From Flavobacterium profundi (GTDB lineage: Bacteria > Bacteroidota > Bacteroidia > Flavobacteriales > Flavobacteriaceae): a stretch of 45,404 bases of DNA. Location: NCBI RefSeq assembly GCF_006491645.1, contig NZ_VDCZ01000019.1:1-45404 (forward strand). Direction: 5' to 3'. Shown here one piece after another: positions 5,544 through 14,592 of the stretch; position 1 is the first letter of the stretch; every line of letters begins with the position of its first letter. The position numbers and the translations under genes are program-made. The notes under the pieces were generated by a model. That model was not told the DNA's origin. It did not search any database and saw nothing but the letters and a program-made list of their open reading frames with translations.

Positions 5544-7562
5544 TTGAAAAAAATTATTTTAATACTTCTTTTTTTACAGTTTATAAGTTGCTCTGATGGT
5601 AAAAATCAAGAGTTGATACTTGATGCTCAAAATCAAAAAATTAATAATTATCTTTCTCTAGCTCAAAAAGAAACTATTTCGAAAGAAATGCGAATTCGCT
5701 TTGGAGACTTAGCCTATCAAGCTATTAAAGGGCAAAAAAATGATTCTATTACAAGAAGAAATTATTTTAAAGTAGCCAATCGTTATTTTCCTCTTTATGA
5801 ATTGGAAAAATATAAAAAGGTTACCAATGAAGTTTTAGCTTTAGGTAGAGCAAGTAAAGATTCTGCAACTGTAGCAAAAGCATTATATTACTTAGGCGAC
5901 TATTTTTTTGAAAATGCAAAAAATGATAGTGCTTATTGGTATTATAACAACGCTGAAAAAATTTATAATAAAATCGATGATAAAGAAAATTTAGCCAATA
6001 CAATCCTACACAAAGCCTACGTTTTACTTTATGAAAAGGATTTTTTAGGAAGTGAAACAGCGACGATTAAAGCGTTGGATATTTCATTGAATATTTCAGA
6101 TAAATTACTAGTATATCAATGTTATGGTAATTTGGGGAGTGCCTTATCTGGATTAGGCAATTATGAAAAAGCACTTTATTATCATGAAAAAGCCTTGTCG
6201 CAAATTGAAAAATTGAAAGACAATTATTTGTACGAAGACTTTAAAGCGCAAACGTTTCACAACATTGGTTTAGTGTATCAGAATAATAACCAATACAAAA
6301 AAGCCTTAGAAAATTTTTCAGAAGGTTTAAAAATTGAAAATTTACTTAAAAAACAACCTGTATTATATTCGGCATTACTTGATAATTATGCCTATTGTAA
6401 ATTTAAATTAAATAATGATGAAGGTTATGATGAGTTGAATCGTGCTTTATTTTTAAGAGATAGTATCAATAATATTGCTGGAATTATAAAAAGTAAAATT
6501 CATTTAACCGAATATTACCTGTCAAAAGCTAATAAAACGAAAGCGTTACAGCTCAATAACGAAGCATATACTCTTGCGGATAAATCTAATTATAATAAAG
6601 AAATACTCAAAACCTTAGATTTATACACTAAAATAGACCCTTCTAATGGTCTAAAGTATGCCCAAAAATACATAAAACTTAGTGATAGCCTCAATGATTT
6701 AGAAAGAGCAACCCGAAATAAATTAGCGCGTATAGAATATGAAACGGATGAAATTATTCATGAAAACTTGGAAATTTCTAGTGAAAAGAAAACGATATTA
6801 ACAGTATCCATCTTAGTTGCCTTCATTGGCGCATTATTATTTGTAATTCTTTTTCAAAGAGCGAAACAAAAAGAATTATTGTTTACACAAGAACAGCAAA
6901 AAGCCAATGAAGAAATATACCAACTAATGCTCGATCAACAAACAAAGATTGATGAGGTAAAAAACATTGAGAAAAATAGAATTGCGAGAGAACTTCATGA
7001 TGGAATTATGAATAAATTAGCCAGTACAAGATTGAATTTATTCGTTCTTACCAAAAGAAATGATGAAGAAACAATAAAAAAATGTATTGGGCATATTAAT
7101 GAAATTCAAAATATTGAAAAGGAAGTTAGAGTCATCGCACATGAATTAAGCAATGATACATTTTCTGAAAAAGGAAACTTTAAAACCATTCTTACCGAAT
7201 TATTAACGGAACAAAATGAACTTTATCCTGCGAATTGTATTTATGAAATAGACAAAGATATTGTTTGGGAAAATATTGATATAGAAATTAAAATGAATTT
7301 ATATCGAATATTACAAGAAGCATTAAATAATTGTAACAAATATGCCAACGCAGAAAATATTTATATAAACATAGATAAACAAGAAAAAATTGTAACTTTA
7401 CAAATAATAGACGATGGAGAAGGCTTCAATACCAATAAAGCGAAGAAAGGAATAGGAATGAAAAACATGTTCCAAAGAACAGAATCTGTGAAAGGAGATT
7501 TTGATATTACTTCTGAAATCGGCAAAGGCACAAAAATAATAATCAAATTACCAATCAATTAA
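5544..7562 (+). CDS. Sensor histidine kinase with periplasmic TPR domain and lipoprotein-type signal
   Basis: 672 residues from a TTG start; an in-frame stop 6 bases upstream leaves no other start before the signal peptide. The N-terminus MKKIILILLFLQFISC is a lipoprotein signal with Cys16. Residues about 30-400 are TPR-like helical repeats (for example YGNLGSALSGLGNYEKALYY and HNIGLVYQNNNQYKKALENF). A membrane helix lies at about 415-440. The HisKA_3 box NRIARELHDG has His485, followed by the HATPase with EALNNCNKYA and DDGEGF. This is the NarL-partner kinase class common in Bacteroidota. The TPR part should face the periplasm. The response regulator gene follows 12 bases later. The ligand is unknown; the adjacent lipoprotein array is a candidate. 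Confidence 0.9.
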   Translation: MKKIILILLFLQFISCSDGKNQELILDAQNQKINNYLSLAQKETISKEMRIRFGDLAYQAIKGQKNDSITRRNYFKVANRYFPLYELEKYKKVTNEVLALGRASKDSATVAKALYYLGDYFFENAKNDSAYWYYNNAEKIYNKIDDKENLANTILHKAYVLLYEKDFLGSETATIKALDISLNISDKLLVYQCYGNLGSALSGLGNYEKALYYHEKALSQIEKLKDNYLYEDFKAQTFHNIGLVYQNNNQYKKALENFSEGLKIENLLKKQPVLYSALLDNYAYCKFKLNNDEGYDELNRALFLRDSINNIAGIIKSKIHLTEYYLSKANKTKALQLNNEAYTLADKSNYNKEILKTLDLYTKIDPSNGLKYAQKYIKLSDSLNDLERATRNKLARIEYETDEIIHENLEISSEKKTILTVSILVAFIGALLFVILFQRAKQKELLFTQEQQKANEEIYQLMLDQQTKIDEVKNIEKNRIARELHDGIMNKLASTRLNLFVLTKRNDEETIKKCIGHINEIQNIEKEVRVIAHELSNDTFSEKGNFKTILTELLTEQNELYPANCIYEIDKDIVWENIDIEIKMNLYRILQEALNNCNKYANAENIYINIDKQEKIVTLQIIDDGEGFNTNKAKKGIGMKNMFQRTESVKGDFDITSEIGKGTKIIIKLPIN

Positions 7563-7574
7563 AATAATAAAATA

Positions 7575-8252
7575 ATGAGTTCTAAGAAAGTAAACATTTT
7601 TATGATTGACGATCATCCATCCATGATTGAGGGTTATAAGAGCATTTTGTCTTATAACGATTTAGGATATGAAATTAATGTTACTTCAGCATTTGACTGC
7701 GAATCTGCATACAAAAGAATGATGAAATCGGAAGATTTATATGAATTTGACATGGTCTTCCTAGATTTAAGTCTCCCTCCTTATGAAGAAAAAAACATCA
7801 ATTCTGGACAAGATTTAGCTATTCTTGCTAAGAAAAAGTTTCCTTTTGCAAAAATTGTAATTCTAACGTCTCATGCGGAAGCTTTTATTTTATATGATAT
7901 TCAAACAAATATTGAACCAGATGGTTTACTTGTAAAAAGCGACTTTACTGCTGAAGAATTTTTGAGAGCTTTTGAAGTAATCATTAATAAAGAAAAATAC
8001 GTTAGTAAGACGGTAAAAGAGAGTATACAAGAAATGCTGGAAGTAAAAAACAATGTTTTTCTAGATGAAAACAATCGTACTATTATTTCTTTACTTGCGC
8101 AAGGCGTTTTATCTAAGAATCTTCCCAATTATATCAATTTAGCGCAAAGTTCTATTGATAAAAGAAAAGCTCAAATTAAAGATTATTTTTGTGTTAAAGG
8201 AGGTACAGACGAAGACATTGTTAGAGAAGCAAAAAAACAAGGCTTTGTTTAA
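7575..8252 (+). CDS. Response regulator with NarL/LuxR-type layout, partner of the TPR kinase
   Basis: 225 residues. The N-terminal receiver domain has acidic residues Asp12-Asp13 (IDDHPS), phosphoacceptor Asp64 (FLDLSLPP), a Thr/Ser in LTSH near 98-101 and a Lys near 120 (LLVKSD). The C-terminal 65 residues are helical (IISLLAQGVLSKNLPNYI, QSSIDKRKAQIKDYF) and occupy the place of a LuxR HTH, but the match is weak: the usual E-x-E-V-L-x-L opening is absent. It is probably a DNA-binding regulator activated by the kinase just upstream. Its stop codon is only 3 bases from the stop of the convergent gene at 8256. Confidence 0.85.
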   Translation: MSSKKVNIFMIDDHPSMIEGYKSILSYNDLGYEINVTSAFDCESAYKRMMKSEDLYEFDMVFLDLSLPPYEEKNINSGQDLAILAKKKFPFAKIVILTSHAEAFILYDIQTNIEPDGLLVKSDFTAEEFLRAFEVIINKEKYVSKTVKESIQEMLEVKNNVFLDENNRTIISLLAQGVLSKNLPNYINLAQSSIDKRKAQIKDYFCVKGGTDEDIVREAKKQGFV

Positions 8253-8255
8253 AAT

Positions 8256-9395
8256 TTAATTGTACTTCATTTTTCTAAGAACGCGCATCACTTCTTTAAA
8301 TTCAGAGTAAACTTTTATGTTTTCAAATTGTTTAAAGTGCGTTTTGCTATCTATTAACTTTTGTTTGGCATCCTCAAAACCATTGAGATAACAAATCATG
8401 AGCGTAGATGGAATGGATAAAACTTCTTTGTTTTCTCGTTCGGTTAAAGTAATTCCTTTTTCTAGTTTTTTTAATAAGCTAATATTGGAATTATAAATAT
8501 GATGTAGCATTTTTCTATTGTACTGAGGAGGTACAAATAACATCTCTGTATCCATTTTATAATAACCATTATCAAAAAAGGTAATTGTCAACCTTTCCAA
8601 AGGGTAGTAACTTGTTTTATCATTAATGCCTAAAGCAATATGTTCGGTAATAATAAATGAAGATGCATCATAGGTAATAGTTACATCATCTTGAGCGGAA
8701 TAAAACAATTTGACTTGTTCGTTGATTAGTTCAATATCTACTCTGGAATAAAAAATAGTATTGCGCACATTTTTTTTAACTCCTGCCCAGCAAACTACAA
8801 ATAATTCCTTGAAGACTTTATACTTACAATATAGGTCTTTATGCCTTACATTGATGAAATCTTGAACACCATCTAAGGTGTGCTCTATGCTGTTTCTAGA
8901 ATTGTTTTCAATACTAATTACAGTTTCGGTGTTTATTTTAGAAAAAGGTATTTTTTCTTCTGTAGGAATGGAATTACTTCCTCTTCTTACAAAAACAGTA
9001 TTCGCAAGTATGGTATGTATGCCTTTTTTAAAAGAAGAAATTTTACTTTTGGGTTTTATCGTAACCAAACCAATGACTTTGTCTTTGGCTAAATTCGGAA
9101 AAGGAACATTTTCGTATTGGATTTTTGGAGGGTTGTCTATGTAAGCATTTACTAAATTTTGTATTTTACTATCATCAAAAAAATCATCTCCAACAATCTC
9201 ATTGTTTTCATCTTCTACACCAACAATAATATAAGAATTATTAGCTGGATTGGAGTTTGATAGAGCACAAATATGTTTTAAAAATTTAGCCTTACCTTCT
9301 TTTGTATGTAAATTTAATTGCCTTTTCTTATCGTAAAAACTACTTTCATCATTATGAGCCAATAAATTTTTTATAAGTAATCTTTTATTTAGCAT
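8256..9395 (-). CDS. AlbA_2 (Schlafen-type) domain protein
   Basis: 379 residues. The N-terminal part (about 10-150) follows the AlbA_2/Schlafen pattern: ESSFYDKK near 18-25, KAKFLKHICALSNSNP, NSYIIVGVEDEN, and VFVRRGSNSIPTEEKI near 130-145. The rest (about 150-379) has no family I recognise. AlbA_2 proteins are putative nucleic-acid-binding regulators, and some occur in defence loci. It is soluble and single in its orientation, convergent with the response regulator. The first ATG directly abuts CAGGAG, too close to be a useful Shine-Dalgarno site. No partner gene is apparent. Confidence 0.75.
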   Translation of the reverse strand: MLNKRLLIKNLLAHNDESSFYDKKRQLNLHTKEGKAKFLKHICALSNSNPANNSYIIVGVEDENNEIVGDDFFDDSKIQNLVNAYIDNPPKIQYENVPFPNLAKDKVIGLVTIKPKSKISSFKKGIHTILANTVFVRRGSNSIPTEEKIPFSKINTETVISIENNSRNSIEHTLDGVQDFINVRHKDLYCKYKVFKELFVVCWAGVKKNVRNTIFYSRVDIELINEQVKLFYSAQDDVTITYDASSFIITEHIALGINDKTSYYPLERLTITFFDNGYYKMDTEMLFVPPQYNRKMLHHIYNSNISLLKKLEKGITLTERENKEVLSIPSTLMICYLNGFEDAKQKLIDSKTHFKQFENIKVYSEFKEVMRVLRKMKYN

Positions 9396-9621
9396 CTCCT
9401 GAAATAATTTGCCACTAATTTACTGTTTTATTTGAGCGGATTCAAAATGTTTTGCAATTAAATTAGTTTGTTGATAATCTGTTAAATATAAATAAATATT
9501 TCAAGAAAAAGGAAGGTAAAATTTTAACATTAATGGTAAAAAACATGTAAGCATAAGCTATACATCTGTTGTAGCTTTACTTCGATATAAAATCAAACAA
9601 ACAGTAATATTTAATTAAAAC
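9396..9621. other. Divergent intergenic region
   Basis: 226 A/T-rich bases between two divergent genes. It must hold promoters for both, but I see no exact TTG/TAnnTTTG pair and no stable hairpin. Confidence 0.4.
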
Positions 9622-10734
9622 ATGAAAATTATGAAAACTAATTTCAGAAAAATCACATCGCTTTTCGTCCTTTCAAGCCTGTTTTTTTCTTGTAGTAATG
9701 ACACTTCCCTTGAAGTCGAAAATCAAACGCTTACGTATGTTACTACTGATAAAATTGAATTGGCAAAACAGGTTGCTAATGCATTAAAAACAAACAATGG
9801 AGCAGCATTATTAAGCAGTAGTAAATTTAAAAGCCTTAATGAAATCCTTCTTTCTGAAGTTTTTAACGAATTAAAAATAACCAGTAGTAAAGAATTTATT
9901 ACTCCAGAAATCGAAAAAGAAGGTGTTTTAGAATGTTTTATATATAATCAAGAAGTCATAAATACTAAGACATTGAGTGATTTGCAAATCCTTTTTGCTC
10001 CTGTAGATGATAACACCAAAACACTAGAAGGAGTTGATATAAATGGAGAAATTGTTTTTGTTGACGCCTCTCAACCCAGCAATAAACCAATCCTTTTTAT
10101 CGATCAACATGGGAAATATGAATTTCAAAAAAGCATGAATTCGTTAAATGAAGAATTAACCAAAAGAGGTTTTGATACTCAAATAAATGCACCAGTTGTT
10201 TCAGGAAGAGCAACAGCTGTTGATTTTAATAAAATAGATGCTATAAAATTATCGGATGTTCAAGAGCCTTGGTTTAAAGGAAATCCAGAAATTTATGCTA
10301 TTGTATTCAATTTTGATCAAAACTTTAACGAACCCAATGTACCGCCGTTAAGAGTGTTACAAATGCCATACATCAAAAAGAAAAATGTTTTATATACGCC
10401 AGAACAGCCTTTTGTTTTTTGGAATGAACATACTCGAAATGCGGCTACCATGATTATCATGGAAGAGGATTCAGGCTTTGATTATGCAGGTGTAATTAAT
10501 ATTGTTGTACAAGCAATAGGAACGGGTGTAACTTTAGGAACAGGAGATGCTGTTTGGACACCTTTTGTAGTAAATACAATTACGGCTGTTTTAGATGAAA
10601 TTAAAGGAAGTTGGTCTACTGATTCTGACGATGAAATTGATCAGTATTATATCATTCGAAAGCAAAATATAACGCAATTGCGAAGTGGTGCTAGTAATAA
10701 TGCTGCTATGACTTATTCTTTTGAAACCTTATAA
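9622..10734 (+). CDS. Lipoprotein of unknown function, possibly DUF3103-like
   Basis: 370 residues with a lipoprotein signal ending FFSCSND (Cys24 counted from the first ATG). An alternative ATG at 9631 gives the same signal. The mature protein begins with a helical segment (ELAKQVANALKTNNGAALL) and contains INGEIVFVDASQPSNKPILFID and PYIKKKNVLYTPEQPFVFWNE, then a Gly-rich stretch (VVQAIGTGVTLGTGDAVW). The layout recalls the DUF3103 family of secreted proteins, but I am not certain. It is exported and probably membrane-anchored. A good terminator follows, so it is monocistronic. Function unknown. Confidence 0.7.
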   Translation: MKIMKTNFRKITSLFVLSSLFFSCSNDTSLEVENQTLTYVTTDKIELAKQVANALKTNNGAALLSSSKFKSLNEILLSEVFNELKITSSKEFITPEIEKEGVLECFIYNQEVINTKTLSDLQILFAPVDDNTKTLEGVDINGEIVFVDASQPSNKPILFIDQHGKYEFQKSMNSLNEELTKRGFDTQINAPVVSGRATAVDFNKIDAIKLSDVQEPWFKGNPEIYAIVFNFDQNFNEPNVPPLRVLQMPYIKKKNVLYTPEQPFVFWNEHTRNAATMIIMEEDSGFDYAGVINIVVQAIGTGVTLGTGDAVWTPFVVNTITAVLDEIKGSWSTDSDDEIDQYYIIRKQNITQLRSGASNNAAMTYSFETL

Positions 10735-10756
10735 AAAAATAAATTTAAATTTTTTG

Positions 10757-10785
10757 AAAAGCACATTTGACGATGTGCTTTTTTT
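10757..10785 (+). terminator. Rho-independent terminator after the 9622-10734 lipoprotein
   Basis: AAAAGCACAT-TTGACG-ATGTGCTTTT: a perfect 10-bp stem followed by more T, about 22 bases after the stop codon. Confidence 0.9.
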
Positions 10786-11014
10786 ATTAGTTGTATATTA
10801 AAAAAACAGAAACTATTGATTTGTAATGAATTATTATTTAAAAACACTTTTTTAATATAAATTCTTAAAACAATAAAAACAAAATCATAAATTAGGCTTA
10901 AATAATGCTTAAGCTTAATTTTTTTAACGGTATATTAACATCGTAGTCCTAAATAAATTTTCAATTTTGAATTGTTAAAATTTTTTTGAAAATTTGAACC
11001 AAAATAAATTGAAA

Positions 11015-12019
11015 ATGGAAGAAAATACTGCAACATTAGATATTAGAGCAATTAATGAAAAAATAGAAAGAGAAAGTGCTTTTGTTGATTTGTTGACTAT
11101 GGAAATGAACAAAGTGATTGTTGGACAAAAACACATGATTGAAAGACTCTTAATTGGACTTTTAGGACAAGGTCACATTTTGTTAGAAGGTGTTCCTGGA
11201 TTGGCAAAAACATTAGCAATTAATACGCTTTCTCAAGCGGTGCATGGTAGTTTTAGCAGAATTCAGTTTACACCAGATTTGTTGCCAGCAGATGTTGTTG
11301 GAACAATGATTTATAATATTAAAGAAAACGATTTTACCATTAAAAAAGGGCCAATTTTTGCCAATTTCGTACTTGCTGATGAGATTAACCGTGCTCCTGC
11401 TAAAGTGCAATCAGCACTCTTAGAAGCGATGCAAGAAAAACAAGTCACTATTGGTGATTCCACTTTTAAACTAGACAAGCCTTTTTTAGTAATGGCTACC
11501 CAAAATCCAGTAGAACAAGAAGGAACATATCCTTTACCAGAAGCACAAGTTGACCGTTTTATGCTAAAAACTGTTATCGATTACCCTAAGATGGAAGATG
11601 AAAGAATGGTCATTCGTCAAAACCTATCCGGGACTTTTGAAAAGGTTAATCAAGTGGTTTCTTTAGAACAAATTTTGAGAGCACAGCAAGCGGTTCGAGA
11701 AGTATACATGGACGAAAAGATTGAAAAATATATACTAGATATTATTTTCGCTACTCGTTTTCCAGAAAAATACAAATTAGAAAGTTTAAAACCATTAATT
11801 AGTTTTGGTTCTTCACCTCGTGGAAGCATTAATTTAGCTACTGCAGCAAAATGTTATGCTTTTATTAAACGAAGAGGTTATGTAATTCCAGAAGATGTTA
11901 GAGCTGTGGTTCACGATGTATTACGTCATAGAATTGGAATTACATATGAAGCTGAAGCTGAAAACATCACTTCAGTCGATATCATTAACAAAATTGTGAA
12001 CGAAGTAGAGGTGCCTTAA
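11015..12019 (+). CDS. moxR: MoxR family AAA+ ATPase, first gene of the Bat operon
   Basis: 334 residues from the ATG at 11015; an in-frame TTG upstream at 10994 would add seven residues but lacks support. Walker A is GVPGLAKT (from Gly59), Walker B is VLADEINRAP (Asp122), and ATQNPVEQEGTYPLPEAQ gives the sensor 1 region and the MoxR signature. MoxR ATPases act as chaperones with von Willebrand A (VWA) domain proteins, which are encoded downstream (BatA, BatB) together with a DUF58 protein. It heads an eight-gene plus-strand cluster that ends at 19958. Cytoplasmic hexameric ATPase by family knowledge. Confidence 0.95.
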   Translation: MEENTATLDIRAINEKIERESAFVDLLTMEMNKVIVGQKHMIERLLIGLLGQGHILLEGVPGLAKTLAINTLSQAVHGSFSRIQFTPDLLPADVVGTMIYNIKENDFTIKKGPIFANFVLADEINRAPAKVQSALLEAMQEKQVTIGDSTFKLDKPFLVMATQNPVEQEGTYPLPEAQVDRFMLKTVIDYPKMEDERMVIRQNLSGTFEKVNQVVSLEQILRAQQAVREVYMDEKIEKYILDIIFATRFPEKYKLESLKPLISFGSSPRGSINLATAAKCYAFIKRRGYVIPEDVRAVVHDVLRHRIGITYEAEAENITSVDIINKIVNEVEVP

Positions 12020-12101
12020 AATTAGTAGGCAGTAAACAGTAGCAGTAAGTCATTTTTGAATTTTGCTGAAAACTTTTAACTGATCACTGAATACTAAAAA
12101 A

Positions 12102-12968
12102 ATGGAAACGAAAGAAATACTCAAAAAAGTAAGAAAAATTGAAATTAAAACCAGAAGATTGAGCGATCATATCTTTTCTGGTGAATATCATACATCTTTT
12201 AAAGGAAGAGGGATGACTTTTTCTGAAGTGCGTCAATATCAATATGGAGATGATGTACGTGCCATAGACTGGAATGTTACGGCAAGATATAATGAGCCTT
12301 ATGTTAAAGTTTTTGAAGAAGAACGGGAATTGACCATGATGCTTATGGTAGATTGTAGTGGTTCGGAATCGTTTGGCTCTAAAAATCAATTTAAAAATGA
12401 AATTGTAACAGAAATTGCCGCCACATTAGCCTTTTCTTCAACTCAAAATAATGATAAAGTAGGTCTAATTCTCTTTTCAGACGAAATTGAATTATTTATT
12501 CCTCCTAAAAAAGGAAAATCTCACGTTTTACGAATCATCAGAGAATTAATTGAGTTTAAACCGAAAAGTAAAAAAACTGATTTAGCCCAAGCATTAAAAT
12601 TTTTATCGGGTGTAATGAAGAAAAAAGCAATCGTATTTCTAATTTCCGATTTTATGGTAAAAGAGTACGAACAAACCTTAAAAATTGCTTCCAAAAAACA
12701 TGATGTTACTGGAATAAGAGTATATGATCAAAGGGAAGAAACAATACCAAATTTGGGTATGGTGAATATGTTAGATGCAGAAACAGGGGAATCATTTTTG
12801 GTAGATACGAATTCCAAAAGTGTGCGAATGAATTACGAAAAATACTATAAAGACAATGTAAAATATTTTACAGATACTTTTTCAAAATGTGGAGCAGGAA
12901 CAGTGAGCGCAAGGGTGGATGAAAGTTATGTAACCAAATTGCTGGGTTATTTTAAAGCAAGAAATTAA
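12102..12968 (+). CDS. DUF58 domain protein of the Bat operon
   Basis: 288 residues. It carries the DUF58 signature YQYGDDVRAIDWNVTARY at about residues 46-63 and a VWA-like metal site D84-C-S86-G-S88. There is no membrane helix, so it is cytoplasmic or peripheral. DUF58 proteins are regular partners of MoxR ATPases. An 82-base spacer made of short CAGTA-like repeats separates it from moxR; all later genes of the cluster are nearly contiguous. The next gene starts 1 base after its stop. Confidence 0.95.
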   Translation: METKEILKKVRKIEIKTRRLSDHIFSGEYHTSFKGRGMTFSEVRQYQYGDDVRAIDWNVTARYNEPYVKVFEEERELTMMLMVDCSGSESFGSKNQFKNEIVTEIAATLAFSSTQNNDKVGLILFSDEIELFIPPKKGKSHVLRIIRELIEFKPKSKKTDLAQALKFLSGVMKKKAIVFLISDFMVKEYEQTLKIASKKHDVTGIRVYDQREETIPNLGMVNMLDAETGESFLVDTNSKSVRMNYEKYYKDNVKYFTDTFSKCGAGTVSARVDESYVTKLLGYFKARN

Positions 12969-12969
12969 A

Positions 12970-14592
12970 ATGGTAAAGAATTTAAAAATACTCCTTTGTT
13001 TTTTATTTACTTCAATCGTTTTTTCTCAAACGATTCAATCTACTATAGATTCTACTCAAATTAAAATAGGTTCTCAATTTAATTTGACGATTAAAGCGAA
13101 CGTTACTTCAAAAGATAAAGTCGTTTTTCCAGAAGCACAATTTTTTGGACCAGTTGAAGTTTTAGAATCCTATGCTGTAGATTCTATAAAAAATAATGAT
13201 AAACTAGAATTAATTAAAAAATATGGGCTAACCCAATTTGATTCAGGACGATATGTAATTCCAGCTTTACAAGTTATTATCAATAATAAAGCGGTTCAAA
13301 CGGACTCTTTTGCAATAACAGTGAATCCAGTAATTGTAGATACGCTAAAACAACAAATGTATGATATTAAGTCAATTATTACGGTAGAGCAGCCCACCAA
13401 TTATTTTTGGTTATATGTTCTATTAGGAATTGTTGGTATTCTTATTATTGGGTTTCTAGTGTATTATTTGATCAAAAAGAAGCAAATTAAAAAGAACGAA
13501 GCGGATGAAATTCTTTTTGCATCACCAATTGAAAAAGCATTATCTCAATTACAAAATTTAGAAGGAAAAGAACTTTGGCAAAAAGGTGAAACCAAAGCCT
13601 ATTATTCCGAATTGACGGATATTACGAGATATTATTTGGAAGAAGCGGTTGAAATTCCAGCGATGGAAAGTACTTCAAATGAATTGTTTGATACTTTAAA
13701 AACAACCATTCAAAAGAAAAAAATTAAACTAAGTCAAGACATTTTAGATAAATTCAAAAAAGTAATGGCTAATGCTGATTTAGTAAAATTTGCGAAATCA
13801 AAACCATTGGATTTTGAAATTGAAAATGATAAAAAAATGATTGATTCATTTCTAATTTCAATTGATAAGGCGATTCCAAGAACAGATGAAGAAAAAGAGA
13901 ATTTATTTACAGAAGAATTAAAACGCAAAAGAAATCGTTCACAAAAATTAAAACGTATTGGTATACCGATAACCTTAGTACTCTTTTTGTTGTTAATTGG
14001 AGGTGTTTTCATTGGGATAACCAAAGGAACCGATTATATTAGAAACAATTGGATAGGACATAGTGCGAAATCTTTACTAAATGAAGAATGGATTACTTCT
14101 GAATACGGAGATCCTGCCATTGTTATAGCAACTCCAAAAGTTTTAAAACGCGTTTCTGATGAACGTATTCAAAACAACTTACCAGCACATGTAAAAGCCA
14201 ATGCAAAATTTATGTATGGAAGTCTATTGGATAATTTTTCAATAATTCTAAACACTACAGCTTTCAAAGATACTACCAATGTAGATTTGAATCAGGTCGT
14301 GGAATATGATTTGAAGAATATGGAATTATTAGGAGCAAAAAACATTACGGTTAAGGAAGAAGACTATGAAGATCCAAAAGGTTTAACTGGGAAAAAAGCA
14401 TATGGTAGTTTTTCAGTTCAAAACCCATTGGAAAAAGAAAATCAACTCATGAATTATGAACTGTATGTGTTTTCTCAACCAGGAGGCGCACAAGAATTGT
14501 TCTTAATTTACAGAAATGAGGATGAATATGCGAAACAAATTATGGAACGTGTGATTGCATCTGTCGAACTTAGAAAAGCAACCGAAAAATGA
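12970..14592 (+). CDS. BatD-like membrane protein inserted between DUF58 and batA
   Basis: 540 residues with a signal peptide ending SIVFSQ. An N-terminal periplasmic Ig-like domain (about 20-135) resembles the beginning of BatD (IDSTQIKIGSQFNLTIKA). A membrane helix follows at about 142-165, then a cytoplasmic helical domain similar to the C-terminal part of BatD (YYSELTDITRYYLEEAVEI; ELFDTLKTTI). A second membrane helix lies at about 332-352, and a C-terminal domain of about 185 residues has no family I recognise. It overlaps batA by 4 bases (ATGA), so translation is probably coupled. It likely belongs to the MoxR-Bat membrane complex. Confidence 0.8.
   Translation: MVKNLKILLCFLFTSIVFSQTIQSTIDSTQIKIGSQFNLTIKANVTSKDKVVFPEAQFFGPVEVLESYAVDSIKNNDKLELIKKYGLTQFDSGRYVIPALQVIINNKAVQTDSFAITVNPVIVDTLKQQMYDIKSIITVEQPTNYFWLYVLLGIVGILIIGFLVYYLIKKKQIKKNEADEILFASPIEKALSQLQNLEGKELWQKGETKAYYSELTDITRYYLEEAVEIPAMESTSNELFDTLKTTIQKKKIKLSQDILDKFKKVMANADLVKFAKSKPLDFEIENDKKMIDSFLISIDKAIPRTDEEKENLFTEELKRKRNRSQKLKRIGIPITLVLFLLLIGGVFIGITKGTDYIRNNWIGHSAKSLLNEEWITSEYGDPAIVIATPKVLKRVSDERIQNNLPAHVKANAKFMYGSLLDNFSIILNTTAFKDTTNVDLNQVVEYDLKNMELLGAKNITVKEEDYEDPKGLTGKKAYGSFSVQNPLEKENQLMNYELYVFSQPGGAQELFLIYRNEDEYAKQIMERVIASVELRKATEK

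Noticed and set aside
9404..9420. TGGCAA on the minus strand upstream of the AlbA_2 gene as a sigma54 site
   Set aside because: The -12 position reads CA and the site is too near the start codon.
12020..12101. CAGTA-rich spacer after moxR as a regulatory repeat
   Set aside because: It is short, imprecise low-complexity sequence of a kind common in these genomes; no structure stands out.
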